64,000 nt of DNA from Nocardiopsis_C rhodophaea (GCF_039530945.1 NZ_BAAAPC010000015.1:1-64000); one strand, 5' to 3'. Positions 23,954 through 33,129 are shown, counted from the stretch's first letter. Numbers and translations are program-made. Notes: generated by a model not told the origin, from the letters alone.

Positions 23954-26413
23954 ATGGCGCGCGAGGACCGAACCCGCATCACCCACAGACCCGACGAGAA
24001 GACGCCGCTCGCCCGGCTGCGCACCGCCTACCACGCCGCGCCGCTGCGCACCCGACTGTTCGGGGCACTGGCGGTGATCACGGCCGCCGCCGTGCTCGCC
24101 TACCTGGCCGCCTTCCCGGTGCTCATGGCGATCACCATCGCCGTCGCGGCGCTCTGCCTCTTCGCAGCCCTGATGCGTTCCTCCGACGCCGTCGCCACGG
24201 CCCTGGTCTCCCTCGTCTGGCTGGTCCTCGCCTACGTCCTGTTCCAGATCCCGATCCCGGTCGCCGACTCCCCGATTCTGCTGCTCCTCCCGCTCATCAC
24301 GCTGCTGGTGGCCCTCCTGGCCACCCGCATCACCGCTTTTCCCACCTGGCACACCACCCTGCTGGCGCTGCTGGTCGGGCTGATCGCGGGTCTGGCTGTC
24401 GCACTCGCCGGACTGCTCACCGACACCGTCGCGCCCGCCGCGGGCGTCGTCGTGTGTGCGGCGGCAGCCGGCGCTGCGCTCGGCTGGCGGGCCTTCGCCG
24501 GGTACCGGCTGCGCAGCGGAATGCGGCCCCGTGACGGAGCCCCGGACGCGGACCCGGGCACCCGGCCGGGACCGAGCCCCCACCCCCGCCCGGCCAACGG
24601 GGCGGGCGGCTCCGCGGCCACCCGCCGCCGCGCCATCGCGGGCTCCGCCAGCGGCGCGAGCTGCGCCCAGAGCGGCGACGTGCCGGACCCCATTCCCGTC
24701 GACGAGGCCCTGGCCCGACTGGAGAACATGATCGGCCTCGACCCGGTCAAGCAGCAGGTGCGCGCTATCGCGGCGTCCATCGAGGCGGCGCGGCTGCGCG
24801 CCGACGCCGGGTACTCGGTCGACAAGCCCCTGCGCCACCTGGTGTTCTCGGGGCCGCCGGGGACCGGTAAGACCAGCGTGGCCCGTACCCTGGCGACGAT
24901 CTTCCACTCCTTCGGCCTGCTCCCCACACCGCACGTGATCGAGGCGCAGCGGGCCGACCTGGTCGGCGAGTACCTCGGCGCGACCGCGATCAAGACCAAC
25001 GAGCTGGTGGACCGCGCCCTGGGCGGTGTGCTGTTCATCGACGAGGCGTACTCGCTGGTCAACGATGGAGACGGGCAACCGGACCGGTTCGGCAACGAGG
25101 CCGTGCAGACCCTGCTCAAGCGTGCCGAGGACGACCGGGACCGGCTTGTCGTGATCCTTGCCGGATACGAGGCCGAGATGGACCGCTTCCTCGCCTCTAA
25201 CCCCGGCCTGGCCTCGCGGTTCGCCACCCGCGTCACGTTCCCCAGCTACACCGCCGAGGAGCTGCGGCAGATCTCCGAGCACCTGTTCGAGCAGCGCGGC
25301 GACCGCATCGAGGACGAGGCCCGCCCGGCCCTGCGCCGGCGGTTCGATCAAGTGGCGCAGCGGGGGGCCATCGACGACCTGGGCAACGGACGCTTCGTGC
25401 GCTCGCTGGTGGAGAAGGCGGCCGAGGCCCGGGACGTGCGCGTGGTGACGTCCGGCGCGCACGAGCATCGGCCGGTCCCCGACGACCTGGTCACCGTGCG
25501 CGCCGACGACATCATTACCGCCTTCGAGGAACTCACCGCGCGCCTGCCCGGTTTCGGCGACACGCCGGACATCGCCGGGGCTCTGGCCGAACTCGACGGC
25601 ATGATCGGGCTGGAACCGGTCAAGGGGCAGGTTCGCTCGATCGTCGCCCAGCTGCAGGTGGCCAAGCTCCGTGAGGAGCAGGGCTTGCGTACCCAGGCGC
25701 CGATGCGGCACTTCGTGTTCTCCGGACCGCCCGGCACCGGAAAGACCTCGGTGGCGCGCGTCCTCGGCCGCGTGTTCGCCGCGCTGGGTCTGCTCGGGCG
25801 GGCCGAGGTCGTCGAGGCGCAACGCTCCGACCTGGTGGGTGAGCACCTGGGCGCCACCGCGATCAAGACCAACCGGCTCATCGACCGGGCACTGGGCGGC
25901 GTGCTGTTCATCGACGAGGCCTACGCCCTGGCCAACCCCGGCTACAGCGGCGGCGACGCGTTCGGCGCCGAGGCCATCCAGACGCTGCTCAAGCGGGCCG
26001 AGGACGACCGGGACCGGCTGGTCATCGTGCTGGCCGGATACCCCGACGAAATGGACCACTTCCTGGCCAGTAACGCCGGGCTGTCGTCACGCTTCGGTGT
26101 ACGGGTGGCCTTCCCCAGCTACACCGCCGACGAGCTGGGCGAGATCGCCGACGTCCTGGCCGCCCGCACCGGTGATGCGTTCGATCCCGCGGCGCGCGAG
26201 GACCTGCGGCGCATCTTCGGCTACGTGTGCGACGGAGGCTGGATCGACGAGCTGGGCAACGGGCGCTTCGCCCGATCCCTGTTCGAGAAGTCGTGCTCCT
26301 ACCGCGACCTGCGGGTGGCCGAGGAAGTGGGCGACGCCGCGACCGCCGCCGAGCTGACCCGCATCACCAGCGCGGACCTGCGCCAGGCGTACTCGGAGCT
26401 CACCCAGGGCTGA
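23954..26413 (+). CDS. Membrane-anchored double AAA+ ATPase (CbbX/SpoVK-like)
   Basis: An 819-residue protein. About six hydrophobic helices occupy residues 35-180, followed by a Pro/Arg-rich linker and two CbbX/SpoVK-type AAA+ modules. Each module has a Walker A GPPGTGKTS (near residues 300 and 590) and a Walker B VLFIDEAY. The two modules are very similar (DLVGEYLGATAIKTN versus DLVGEHLGATAIKTN), pointing to an internal duplication. The CbbX class includes Rubisco activases, sporulation protein SpoVK and ESX/type VII EccA proteins, all protein remodelers. The target here is unknown; no Rubisco or ESX gene is nearby. GGAGGAG precedes the start, and GTG at 23951 is the alternative. Confidence 0.87.
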   Translation: MAREDRTRITHRPDEKTPLARLRTAYHAAPLRTRLFGALAVITAAAVLAYLAAFPVLMAITIAVAALCLFAALMRSSDAVATALVSLVWLVLAYVLFQIPIPVADSPILLLLPLITLLVALLATRITAFPTWHTTLLALLVGLIAGLAVALAGLLTDTVAPAAGVVVCAAAAGAALGWRAFAGYRLRSGMRPRDGAPDADPGTRPGPSPHPRPANGAGGSAATRRRAIAGSASGASCAQSGDVPDPIPVDEALARLENMIGLDPVKQQVRAIAASIEAARLRADAGYSVDKPLRHLVFSGPPGTGKTSVARTLATIFHSFGLLPTPHVIEAQRADLVGEYLGATAIKTNELVDRALGGVLFIDEAYSLVNDGDGQPDRFGNEAVQTLLKRAEDDRDRLVVILAGYEAEMDRFLASNPGLASRFATRVTFPSYTAEELRQISEHLFEQRGDRIEDEARPALRRRFDQVAQRGAIDDLGNGRFVRSLVEKAAEARDVRVVTSGAHEHRPVPDDLVTVRADDIITAFEELTARLPGFGDTPDIAGALAELDGMIGLEPVKGQVRSIVAQLQVAKLREEQGLRTQAPMRHFVFSGPPGTGKTSVARVLGRVFAALGLLGRAEVVEAQRSDLVGEHLGATAIKTNRLIDRALGGVLFIDEAYALANPGYSGGDAFGAEAIQTLLKRAEDDRDRLVIVLAGYPDEMDHFLASNAGLSSRFGVRVAFPSYTADELGEIADVLAARTGDAFDPAAREDLRRIFGYVCDGGWIDELGNGRFARSLFEKSCSYRDLRVAEEVGDAATAAELTRITSADLRQAYSELTQG

Positions 26414-26474
26414 TCCGCCGCCGGAGGCGGGCTCGGGGCCCGGAGCGGAACCGCCGCCCCGGGCGGGTGACTGC

Positions 26475-26480
26475 TACGCT
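26475..26480 (+). promoter_or_regulatory. -10-like TACGCT before the nucleotidyltransferase (leaderless arrangement)
   Basis: TACGCT, then 7 nt, then ATG at 26488, with no Shine-Dalgarno sequence in between. No clear -35 element is visible. Confidence 0.5.
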
Positions 26481-26487
26481 CCGCTCC

Positions 26488-27216
26488 ATGAGTGGACGTA
26501 CCTCCCCTGTCACCCAGGCGATCATCCTGGCCGGAGGCCAGGCCACCCGGCTGCGGCCCTACACCGACACCCGTCCCAAGGCCATGGTCGAGATCGCCGG
26601 GCGGCCGATTATCGACCACCAGCTCGACTGGCTGGCCGGACACGGCGTCGAGCACGCCGTCGTGTCCTGCGGATACAAGGCGGAGGTGTTGCGCGGCCAC
26701 CTGGCCGCGCGTACCAGCGGGCCCGAGACCACCCTGGTGGTCGAGGACGAACCGCTGGGCCGCGGCGGTGGCCTGCGCTACGCGGCGGGCGGTCTGCGCG
26801 CTTCCGATGACCCCTTCTTCGCCCTCAACGGCGACATCCTCACCTGGTTCCCGCTGGACGAGTTCACCGCCTACCACCGGGAGAAGGGCGGGCTGGTCAC
26901 CCTGGGCCTCGCGCGGTTCCGGACCAGCTGGGGCATCGTCGACGTCGCCGATGACGGCGTGATCGAGGGCTTCACGCAGAGCCCGCAGCTGCCGTTCTGG
27001 ATCAACGCGGGTGTCTACCTCTTCGAACGCGCCGTCGTCCCGATGCTGCCGGTCAAGGGTGACCACGAGTCCAGCACCTTCCCGGAGCTGGCCAAGGAGG
27101 GGCGGCTGTTCGGGTACCGCATCGACGGTTTCTGGCGCGGCGTCGACACGGTCAAGGACGTCAAGGAGGCGGGAGACCAGATCGCGGCGCTGCGGGGGGA
27201 GACATCCACCTCGTGA
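26488..27216 (+). CDS. Sugar-1-phosphate nucleotidyltransferase
   Basis: A 242-residue NDP-sugar pyrophosphorylase of the GT-A fold. It should couple a sugar-1-phosphate to a nucleotide for polysaccharide or glycoconjugate synthesis. The N-terminal signature LAGGQATRLRPYTDTRPKAM with its catalytic Arg/Lys, the LGRGGGLRYAAG segment, the NGDILT aspartate and the FWINAGVYLF motif are all present. There is no left-handed beta-helix domain, so it resembles short mannose-1-phosphate guanylyltransferases or RmlA-like enzymes. The base and sugar cannot be told from sequence. A phosphatase-like gene follows, but it has its own -10-like element. Confidence 0.85.
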   Translation: MSGRTSPVTQAIILAGGQATRLRPYTDTRPKAMVEIAGRPIIDHQLDWLAGHGVEHAVVSCGYKAEVLRGHLAARTSGPETTLVVEDEPLGRGGGLRYAAGGLRASDDPFFALNGDILTWFPLDEFTAYHREKGGLVTLGLARFRTSWGIVDVADDGVIEGFTQSPQLPFWINAGVYLFERAVVPMLPVKGDHESSTFPELAKEGRLFGYRIDGFWRGVDTVKDVKEAGDQIAALRGETSTS

Positions 27217-27258
27217 CCTGCCCTGCTCCCGCGTGCGGGGGAAGCCGCCGCCAGTCGG

Positions 27259-27264
27259 TATCGT
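27259..27264 (+). promoter_or_regulatory. -10-like TATCGT before the phosphatase gene (leaderless arrangement)
   Basis: TATCGT, then 7 nt, then GTG at 27272, with no Shine-Dalgarno sequence. No clear -35 element is visible. Confidence 0.5.
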
Positions 27265-27271
27265 CGCTTTC

Positions 27272-28060
27272 GTGACGAACGACGCCCATTTCCCGGCCAC
27301 CGCCCCCAACTTCCGCGACCTCGGCGGACACACGACACGCGACGGGTCAACGGTCCGCCGCGGCGTGGTCTACCGCTCCGACTCCCTGTCCAACCTCACC
27401 GACGACGAGCTCCACGCCCTCGGCAACCATCTGGGCCTGCGCCTCCAGGTCGACCTGCGCAGCTCCTTCGAGCGCGAGGCCGCGGCCGACCGCGTCCCCG
27501 ACGGTGCGGAGTACGTGGCCCTCGACGTCCAGGGTGACCACAGCACCGGCGCCGACCTCGCCGCGATACTGACCGACCCTGAGCGCTCCATCGCGCTGCT
27601 GTCCGACGGCGGCGGCGAGCGGTTCGTGCGCGAGGTCAACAGAATGCTCGTGAGCTGGGACGACGCTCTGGCCGGCTACCGGGAGCTGATCCGCCTGGCG
27701 GCCACCGGACCCTCTCCGCTGGTGTTCCACTGCAGTGCGGGCAAGGACCGCACCGGCTGGGGTGCCGCCCTGCTGCTGGCCCTGCTCGACGTGCCGCGCG
27801 AGGCGATCATCGCCGACTACCTCGCCAGCAACCCCCGCCTGTCCCAGGCGCGGGAGTGGGTGTACGGGTCGGCCGAGCGCCACGGCGTCGACCGGGACCT
27901 GCTCCGACCGCTGGTGGAGGTCCGCGAGGAGTACCTCCAGTCCGCGTTCGACGAGGCCGACCGCGTCTACGGCTCGTTCGAGGGGTATGTCGCTGACGGC
28001 CTCAAGATCGCCCCCGAGACCATCGACGCCCTGCGCGCCCGCCTCCTCGACCCCCGCTGA
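27272..28060 (+). CDS. Tyrosine-protein phosphatase-like protein (PtpB type)
   Basis: A 262-residue protein with the CX5R phosphatase loop HCSAGKDRTG (near residues 155-164). The N-terminal FRDLGGHTTRDG motif and the RGVVYRSD segment are typical of the PtpB/dual-specificity-like group of actinobacteria, which hydrolyse phosphotyrosine or phosphoinositides. The region around VRRGVVYRSDSLSNLTDDE is shared by the family. It is cytosolic, with no signal peptide. The start is GTG at 27272, supported by the -10-like hexamer 7 nt upstream. It is convergent with the 555-residue protein and separated from it by a hairpin. Confidence 0.88.
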   Translation: MTNDAHFPATAPNFRDLGGHTTRDGSTVRRGVVYRSDSLSNLTDDELHALGNHLGLRLQVDLRSSFEREAAADRVPDGAEYVALDVQGDHSTGADLAAILTDPERSIALLSDGGGERFVREVNRMLVSWDDALAGYRELIRLAATGPSPLVFHCSAGKDRTGWGAALLLALLDVPREAIIADYLASNPRLSQAREWVYGSAERHGVDRDLLRPLVEVREEYLQSAFDEADRVYGSFEGYVADGLKIAPETIDALRARLLDPR

Positions 28061-28135
28061 CCCCGGGACCACACCCGTAGCCACCCGCGGCCAGGCGCGG
28101 TGTCAGCGGTCCCTGCGACCCGCGATCACAGCTGA

Positions 28136-28159
28136 CCGCGGTCGACCACCGGACCGCGG
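28136..28159. terminator. Hairpin between convergent genes
   Basis: CCGCGGTC and GACCGCGG form an 8-bp stem around an 8-nt loop, in the 120-bp gap between two convergent genes. It has no U-tract. Confidence 0.5.
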
Positions 28160-28181
28160 GCGAGGCGGCGGCCGCTGACCG

Positions 28182-29849
28182 CTACAGGTTGTCCAGCGCC
28201 GCGGTCAGGGCGTCGTCGTCCTCCGCCTGCTGTAGGGCGTCGAGCAGGATCCGCAGCACGGCGGGTCGGCCGAGGCCGCGGTCGAGCAGGCGCTGGGCCG
28301 CCGCCCACAGGGCGGGCGGCTCGCCGTTCCAGAGGCGCGCGGCCAGGTGCTCGTGGGCCGCGATCTCCTCCTCGGAGGCGGCGTGCTCGTTCGCGTGGTC
28401 AGACGTGTCCCAGTCGTCGGCGCGCGTCTCGTGCTTGCCGCGGTGGCCCGCTGGGGTGTCGTATTCCCCGAAGTGGTCCAGCCGCAGCAGCGCCCGGCGC
28501 CCGGCCGGGGTCGCGGGGTCGAAGTCGCCCGCCGACTCCTCCAGCAGGTCGCTGGCCAGGAGCGGGAAGGCGAACATGCGGCGGGGGAGTGCCGACAGGT
28601 CGCGGTCGGGGAGCAGACGTGCGATCGCCTTCCGGTTCAGCCCGAAGGACGCGGTGGGGTCGCGGTAGGCGGTGGTGAAGGACGCGGTCGACTCCCACAG
28701 CGCGTCGAGGGTGGCGCCGACCGCGACCTCGGGCAGGCCCGACCGGGGCCCGGCCCAGCGGATCCACGCCGCCAGCACGTGCGGCATCGCCTCCTGCTCG
28801 GAGGGCAGGAGGACCACCCGGCGCGGCAGCCACGTCAGCAGGAACGCCTCCACCTTGCGCGGGCTGACGCGCAGCGGGCGTCCGGCGTCGCGGTCGCAGC
28901 CGTAGTCGATGATGTGGTCCACGCATCTGCTGGCCGCGTAGGAGTCGGAGAGCTCGGCGGCCTCGTCGGAGGCCAGGAACCGGGCGGCGAGCATCGCCCG
29001 GCGGTCGTGGCGCCACACCGGTTCGGCCAGGACGTCGTCGCCCGGCTGGGGAAGGACCCGCAACCGCGCGCGGAGGAGAGCGTGGTGCGCTGCCAGGGAC
29101 CCGCCCGAGGGCCCGGTGGCTCCGGTGGCCGCGGCGGGGTCGGCGTGCGCGGCCGCGCTGTCGGCCAGCCGCTGGTCCGTCTTGGCCACCGTGTTCTCCA
29201 GCAGCGCGCGGGCGTGTCCGAGGTCGAGCGGTTCGAAGGTCGCCATGGGGTTATCCGCCTGCTCGGCGCGGCAGTGCTCAAGGAGCCGCTCGACCTTGGT
29301 CGTCACCCATACGTCGCGGAGCACGCCGCCACTGTTGTGATCGATGACCGCGATCAGGGCGTGCGCGGCCTCGTCCGCCGGGCCCGGGTCGGTGTCGTAG
29401 CGGAACGTGCAGATGAGGTCGTCGGTGTCGCCGAACCGGGTGCCCGACACGTAGGCGGCCACGGGGCGCGCCTCGCCCAGTGCGCTGGCCCACGGCGGCC
29501 GTGCGATGTTCTGGCGTCCCAGCTCGACGATCCCCTTCTTGGCGAGGACGCGCTGACGGCGTGACGTCCCCAGCACCGCGACCCCGCTCAGCAGGGCGAG
29601 TCCCGCCGCTGTTCCGGAGGATCGGGCGTGGGCGACGAGGCCCTCGCCGAGTCGGCGCTCGACATCGAGGCCGGGAGTGCCGGGAATGGTCAGTCCCCAC
29701 CAGGAGCCCAGCATCTCGCTGACGCCGATTTCGGCGTCCAGCGGGTGCCGCATCGCGAGAAGGGCGCGCGCCGCCCGCAGCATTTCGGCGAAAATGGCCT
29801 TCGGCGCGGGCTCGGGGTCCGGCTGTGGGGAGAGGCGAGGTTCGGACAC
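28182..29849 (-). CDS. Large protein of unknown function
   Basis: A 555-residue, mostly helical protein that I do not recognise. The N-terminus is Pro-rich and a mildly hydrophobic segment (GTAAGLALLSGVAVLGTS) lies at about residues 77-96. Later segments are rich in Ala, Leu, Asp and Arg with repeated RRxLL/ARxLL patterns, and a His/Glu-rich stretch (about 495-520) precedes a helical C-terminus. No catalytic motif or signal peptide is evident. The GTG at 29849 is chosen because TAGGCT sits 7 nt upstream, a leaderless arrangement. The frame is open further upstream without support. Confidence 0.6.
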   Translation of the reverse strand: MSEPRLSPQPDPEPAPKAIFAEMLRAARALLAMRHPLDAEIGVSEMLGSWWGLTIPGTPGLDVERRLGEGLVAHARSSGTAAGLALLSGVAVLGTSRRQRVLAKKGIVELGRQNIARPPWASALGEARPVAAYVSGTRFGDTDDLICTFRYDTDPGPADEAAHALIAVIDHNSGGVLRDVWVTTKVERLLEHCRAEQADNPMATFEPLDLGHARALLENTVAKTDQRLADSAAAHADPAAATGATGPSGGSLAAHHALLRARLRVLPQPGDDVLAEPVWRHDRRAMLAARFLASDEAAELSDSYAASRCVDHIIDYGCDRDAGRPLRVSPRKVEAFLLTWLPRRVVLLPSEQEAMPHVLAAWIRWAGPRSGLPEVAVGATLDALWESTASFTTAYRDPTASFGLNRKAIARLLPDRDLSALPRRMFAFPLLASDLLEESAGDFDPATPAGRRALLRLDHFGEYDTPAGHRGKHETRADDWDTSDHANEHAASEEEIAAHEHLAARLWNGEPPALWAAAQRLLDRGLGRPAVLRILLDALQQAEDDDALTAALDNL

Positions 29850-29856
29850 CCGATAA

Positions 29857-29862
29857 AGCCTA
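29857..29862 (-). promoter_or_regulatory. -10-like TAGGCT before the 555-residue protein (leaderless arrangement)
   Basis: On the minus strand TAGGCT is followed by 7 nt and then GTG at 29849, with no Shine-Dalgarno sequence. The same hexamer and spacing occur at 63686 on the plus strand. Confidence 0.5.
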
Positions 29863-29982
29863 TGGCACCCACCGTCCAGGCCAGTGCGAATCGGCCCGCG
29901 GGTCGGACCGCACGAGGTGGGGCGCCCTGGTGGGGCGCCCGGAAGTCGAACGGTCACCGCGCGTCAGTGCCGGCTGTTCGCC

Positions 29983-30240
29983 CTACACCAGGCCTTCGTG
30001 TGGCTGTGCGGGCAGGGCGACGGCCAGTCGGGACGGCGGCTCGGAGTTGATCACGGCTTGCAGGTGTTCCCTGGCGAGTCCCTCCACCAGGCCCGGTGTG
30101 ACCTGGTAGCCGAGGTGCTCCGCGCATTTCCAGGTGTCGCTGACGCAGCGTTCGACACATCGGTGGGACAGCACGCTGAACTCGTCGTGCAGTCGGGCCG
30201 CGACCTGCTGCAGGTCACGGACAGGATAGGTCTGGAGCAT
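29983..30240 (-). CDS. Small helical protein, probably three-helix-bundle dimerization domain
   Basis: An 85-residue soluble protein with a pattern like the actinobacterial DUF3562/three-helix-bundle dimerization proteins (LQQVAARLHDEFSVLSHRCVERCV ... LVEGLAREHLQAV). The family has no established biochemical role and is thought to dimerise. The ATG has GAGGGG about 10 nt upstream, and a sigma-70-like promoter (30290-30317) gives a leader of about 40 nt. It is divergent from the sensor phosphatase; a link between them is speculation. Confidence 0.65.
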   Translation of the reverse strand: MLQTYPVRDLQQVAARLHDEFSVLSHRCVERCVSDTWKCAEHLGYQVTPGLVEGLAREHLQAVINSEPPSRLAVALPAQPHEGLV

Positions 30241-30289
30241 CCTTGCTCACGCCCCTCGCTGGCGGTGGTCTGGACGGCGACCTCCATCC

Positions 30290-30317
30290 ATTTCACTTGT
30301 TCGCGGAAGCGTGTCAA
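30290..30317 (-). promoter_or_regulatory. Sigma-70-like promoter (TTGACA-16-TGAAAT) for the small helical gene
   Basis: On the minus strand TTGACA (30317-30312) is separated by 16 bp from TGAAAT (30295-30290), a 6/6 and a 4/6 match. Transcription would begin near 30283, leaving a leader of roughly 43 nt before the ATG at 30240. Confidence 0.6.
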
Positions 30318-30723
30318 CCCCTCTCAGGGTGTCCTTTAATTGGTGTATACCTTTTTCGGACCTAGCAGGAAATCCGGGCCGCTGTGTAAATATCCATGTT
30401 CCTCCAGCTCAAGCTCGCGTTTCGCCGAGAATAGGCTGACCGAAACCCCACCCGGGGCGGCGAACGTGAGTGAAGCGGCGTATCATTTACCTTCTGTGAA
30501 GGACGTTGGCTTTCCGCCGGAGCATCGGACCAGCGAAGGGCAGTGGCCTATGCTGGGGCGGAGATGGTGTTGCGTCAGCACGCGTCGTCGCGAGGCGGCC
30601 GGAGCCGGGGTGGTACCGGCCGTCCTCCCGTCTTCGCCCTCCCCCGAATTCGTTAAGCTCTTGGCGCTCGCATGAGCGAGCCCCACGCCCGTGGGGGTGA
30701 CCCGGACCCCGGAGGTGTCATTG
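30318..30723. other. Divergent intergenic region, no gene recognised
   Basis: About 400 bases upstream of the sensor phosphatase. The 30335-30400 part is AT-rich (TTTAATTGGTGTATACC), which could hold a promoter for that gene. ORFs here lack ribosome binding sites and family resemblance. Confidence 0.4.
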
Positions 30724-32811
30724 TTGAGCACCGAGACATCCCTCCCTCTCCCACGCATGTCCGGACTCGGCTCCTCCGATTCGGCACTGCTCGACACTTT
30801 GCTCAAGGAAGCACCCATCGGATTCGCGTTTCTCGACACCTCGGCGCGCTTCCGTCGGGTGAATCGGACCCTGGCCGCAATTTACGGACACGGCGAAACC
30901 GAACTTCACGGGCGCACCCCGGCGGAGGTGTGTGCGTCCCCCGACGACGTCGCGGCCCACGAATCCGCGATCACGGCGGCGCTGGCCGGAGAGACCGTGG
31001 TCTACAGCGATCACCACATGGACGGCGGTGTCCTGGATGCTTACGGCAACCAGCCGCACTGGGCGATGTCCTGGTTCCCGGCCTACGGCGAGGATGGGGT
31101 GATCGACGGGGTGGCGCTGATCGCGGTCGACCTGAGCGACAGGCACAAAGCGGAGGTGGCGTTGCGACGAAGCGAGGAGCGCTACCGGTCCCTGCTCGCC
31201 GCCACCAACCAGGTGGTCTGGGCAGCGACCCCCGACGGGAAGATCAGTGAGGACTGCCCGGAGTGGCGCGCCATCACCGGCCAGCCGGTCGAGCGCTACC
31301 TGGGCCGCGGATGGCTCGACGCCGTCCACCCCGACGACCGGGAGCGCGTCGAACGCGCCTGGGACGACGCCATCGCCGACCGGATGATCTTCGACGCCAC
31401 CTTCCGGATCCGCATCCAGTCCGGCGAGACCCGGCACTATCGCTCCCGGGCGGTGCCGATCACCCGCGGCGGCGAGGTCGTCGAGTGGGTCGGCGCCAAC
31501 ACCGACGTCACCGTCCAGCGCGAGGCCGACGACATGCGTCAGCGCCTCACCCAGCAGCTGGGCGAGGCCGCGTTGCGCACGGTGCGGCTGCAGAAGGCCA
31601 CCTCCGACCTGGCCGAGGCGCTGACGGTCGACCAGGTCGTCGAGGTCATGACCGAGATCGGGCGCTCGGCCGTGGGCGCCGACCGCACCACCCTGGCCGA
31701 GCTCGACCGCGACCGCCTCCGGCTGCGGCTGCTGGGCTCCACCGTCCACGACCTGCGCGACATCCCCGGTGGCCAGCCGCGCGACGTCGGTCTGGACTAC
31801 CCCTGCACGATGGCGGCAGCCGTGCGCGAGCGCGGCCCCCTCATCGTGCGCAGCCCGCTGGAACTGTGCGCCCTCCTCGACGACGCGCCCGAGATCATCG
31901 ACTTCCTGGAGCACACCGACGAGCAGTCGTGGATCGCCCTGCCCCTGCTCAGCGCCGGGCTGCCCATGGGCGCGCTGCGTTTCGCCTTCACCAGCCGCCG
32001 CGACGTCTCCGACGAGGAGAAGGTCTTCCTCGAAGCGCTCGCCGGCCAGTGCGCCCTGGCGTTGGAGCGCGCGCAGCTGTTCGAGCGCGAGCACCGCACC
32101 GCCGAGGCGCTGCAGCAGAGCCTGCTTCCCGAGGACCTCCCCGAGGTCAAAGGCATCCGGATGCGGGCGTCGTACAGCTCCGGCACCCAGCACGTGCAGG
32201 TGGGCGGCGACTGGTACGACGCTTTTCCCCTGCCCGACGGCCGCGTGGCCGGTGTCCTCGGAGACGTCATGGGCAAGGGGCTCAAGGCGGCCACCGGGAT
32301 GAGCCGGGTGCGCAACGCGCTGCGTGCGCTCGCGTTCAGCATGCCCGAGCCGGCCGACGTGCTCACCGGCCTCGACCGCATGTTCGACGCCACTGAGGGG
32401 TTAGACCAGGTCACCACGCTGGTCTACTTCGTCCTCGACCCCGAGACGGGGCAGATCGACCTGAGCAACGCGGGCCACCCGCCGCCTCTGGTGGTCTCCA
32501 CCCAGGGGGCTCCGCGGCTGCTCGAAGGAGATCCCGACACACCGCTCGGGTTGGTCTCGGAGCGGGGGCACCACAAATTTTTCGTGGAACCCGGTAACAC
32601 CGTGGTGCTCTACTCCGATGGACTTGTTGAGAACCGGAGGCGGGCCGTCGCCACCGGGATCGAAGATCTAGTCGCCGTAGCGTCGCAGGCGCCGCCGGAG
32701 GTGGTGGGGGAACCGCAGCACATGCTGGAGTACCTTGTTGAAGGCATGCTCGCAGGGTATGAGCAGGACGACGACGTCACACTGCTCGCCGTCCATCTTC
32801 CGGTGGCCTGA
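30724..32811 (+). CDS. PAS-PAS-GAF-SpoIIE (PP2C) phosphatase sensor
   Basis: A 695-residue cytosolic signalling protein. Two PAS domains (about 20-130 and 142-262), a GAF domain (about 290-435: VGADRTTLAELDRDRLRLRLLG) and a C-terminal SpoIIE/PP2C-type Ser/Thr phosphatase (about 460-690: VGGDWYDAFPL, VLGDVMGKG, NAGHPPPLV, LYSDGLVENR with metal-binding aspartates). Such proteins dephosphorylate anti-anti-sigma factors in stress-sigma partner-switching networks. No anti-sigma partner lies next to it. The start is uncertain: GGAGGTG lies 6 nt before this TTG, whereas the GTG at 30691 has no ribosome binding site. Confidence 0.88.
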   Translation: MSTETSLPLPRMSGLGSSDSALLDTLLKEAPIGFAFLDTSARFRRVNRTLAAIYGHGETELHGRTPAEVCASPDDVAAHESAITAALAGETVVYSDHHMDGGVLDAYGNQPHWAMSWFPAYGEDGVIDGVALIAVDLSDRHKAEVALRRSEERYRSLLAATNQVVWAATPDGKISEDCPEWRAITGQPVERYLGRGWLDAVHPDDRERVERAWDDAIADRMIFDATFRIRIQSGETRHYRSRAVPITRGGEVVEWVGANTDVTVQREADDMRQRLTQQLGEAALRTVRLQKATSDLAEALTVDQVVEVMTEIGRSAVGADRTTLAELDRDRLRLRLLGSTVHDLRDIPGGQPRDVGLDYPCTMAAAVRERGPLIVRSPLELCALLDDAPEIIDFLEHTDEQSWIALPLLSAGLPMGALRFAFTSRRDVSDEEKVFLEALAGQCALALERAQLFEREHRTAEALQQSLLPEDLPEVKGIRMRASYSSGTQHVQVGGDWYDAFPLPDGRVAGVLGDVMGKGLKAATGMSRVRNALRALAFSMPEPADVLTGLDRMFDATEGLDQVTTLVYFVLDPETGQIDLSNAGHPPPLVVSTQGAPRLLEGDPDTPLGLVSERGHHKFFVEPGNTVVLYSDGLVENRRRAVATGIEDLVAVASQAPPEVVGEPQHMLEYLVEGMLAGYEQDDDVTLLAVHLPVA

Positions 32812-33129
32812 GGCCACGCCGGAGTAAGCAGACCGTACGAAGAAGTCCGACACTTTGCCTAAGGTGGAGGAACCATTAACCCCGCTCGCGCGGGGGGTGG
32901 GTTCGAGGACCCGACGGTGGGGTTCGATCCGCAACGGTAGCGGAGAAAAATCCTACTGGGCGGATGTGCCCATACGCTAGACAGGGCGCATACGCTGAAG
33001 AAAATAAGTCTTCCCCGTCCAGGCGGGGATGTTCCCGGGCAACAGCGAGGTCAGGGCGCCGCTCTCCCTCGTGGCTCATCGGGCCGCCGGGTCCAGCAAT
33101 CTCGCCACACGTCCGTTCGAGAGGTGTTT
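32812..33129. other. Intergenic region upstream of the principal sigma gene
   Basis: A CCCCGC-TCGC-GCGGGG hairpin at 32880-32895 may end the phosphatase transcript. Two copies of CATACGCT occur at about 32971 and 32990, ahead of an AT-rich stretch (GAAGAAAATAAG). Promoters of the sigma gene should lie here, but I could not identify them with confidence. Confidence 0.4.

Noticed and set aside
30340..30675. A 111-codon plus-strand frame in the divergent region
   Set aside because: No ribosome binding site, unusual composition and no family resemblance.
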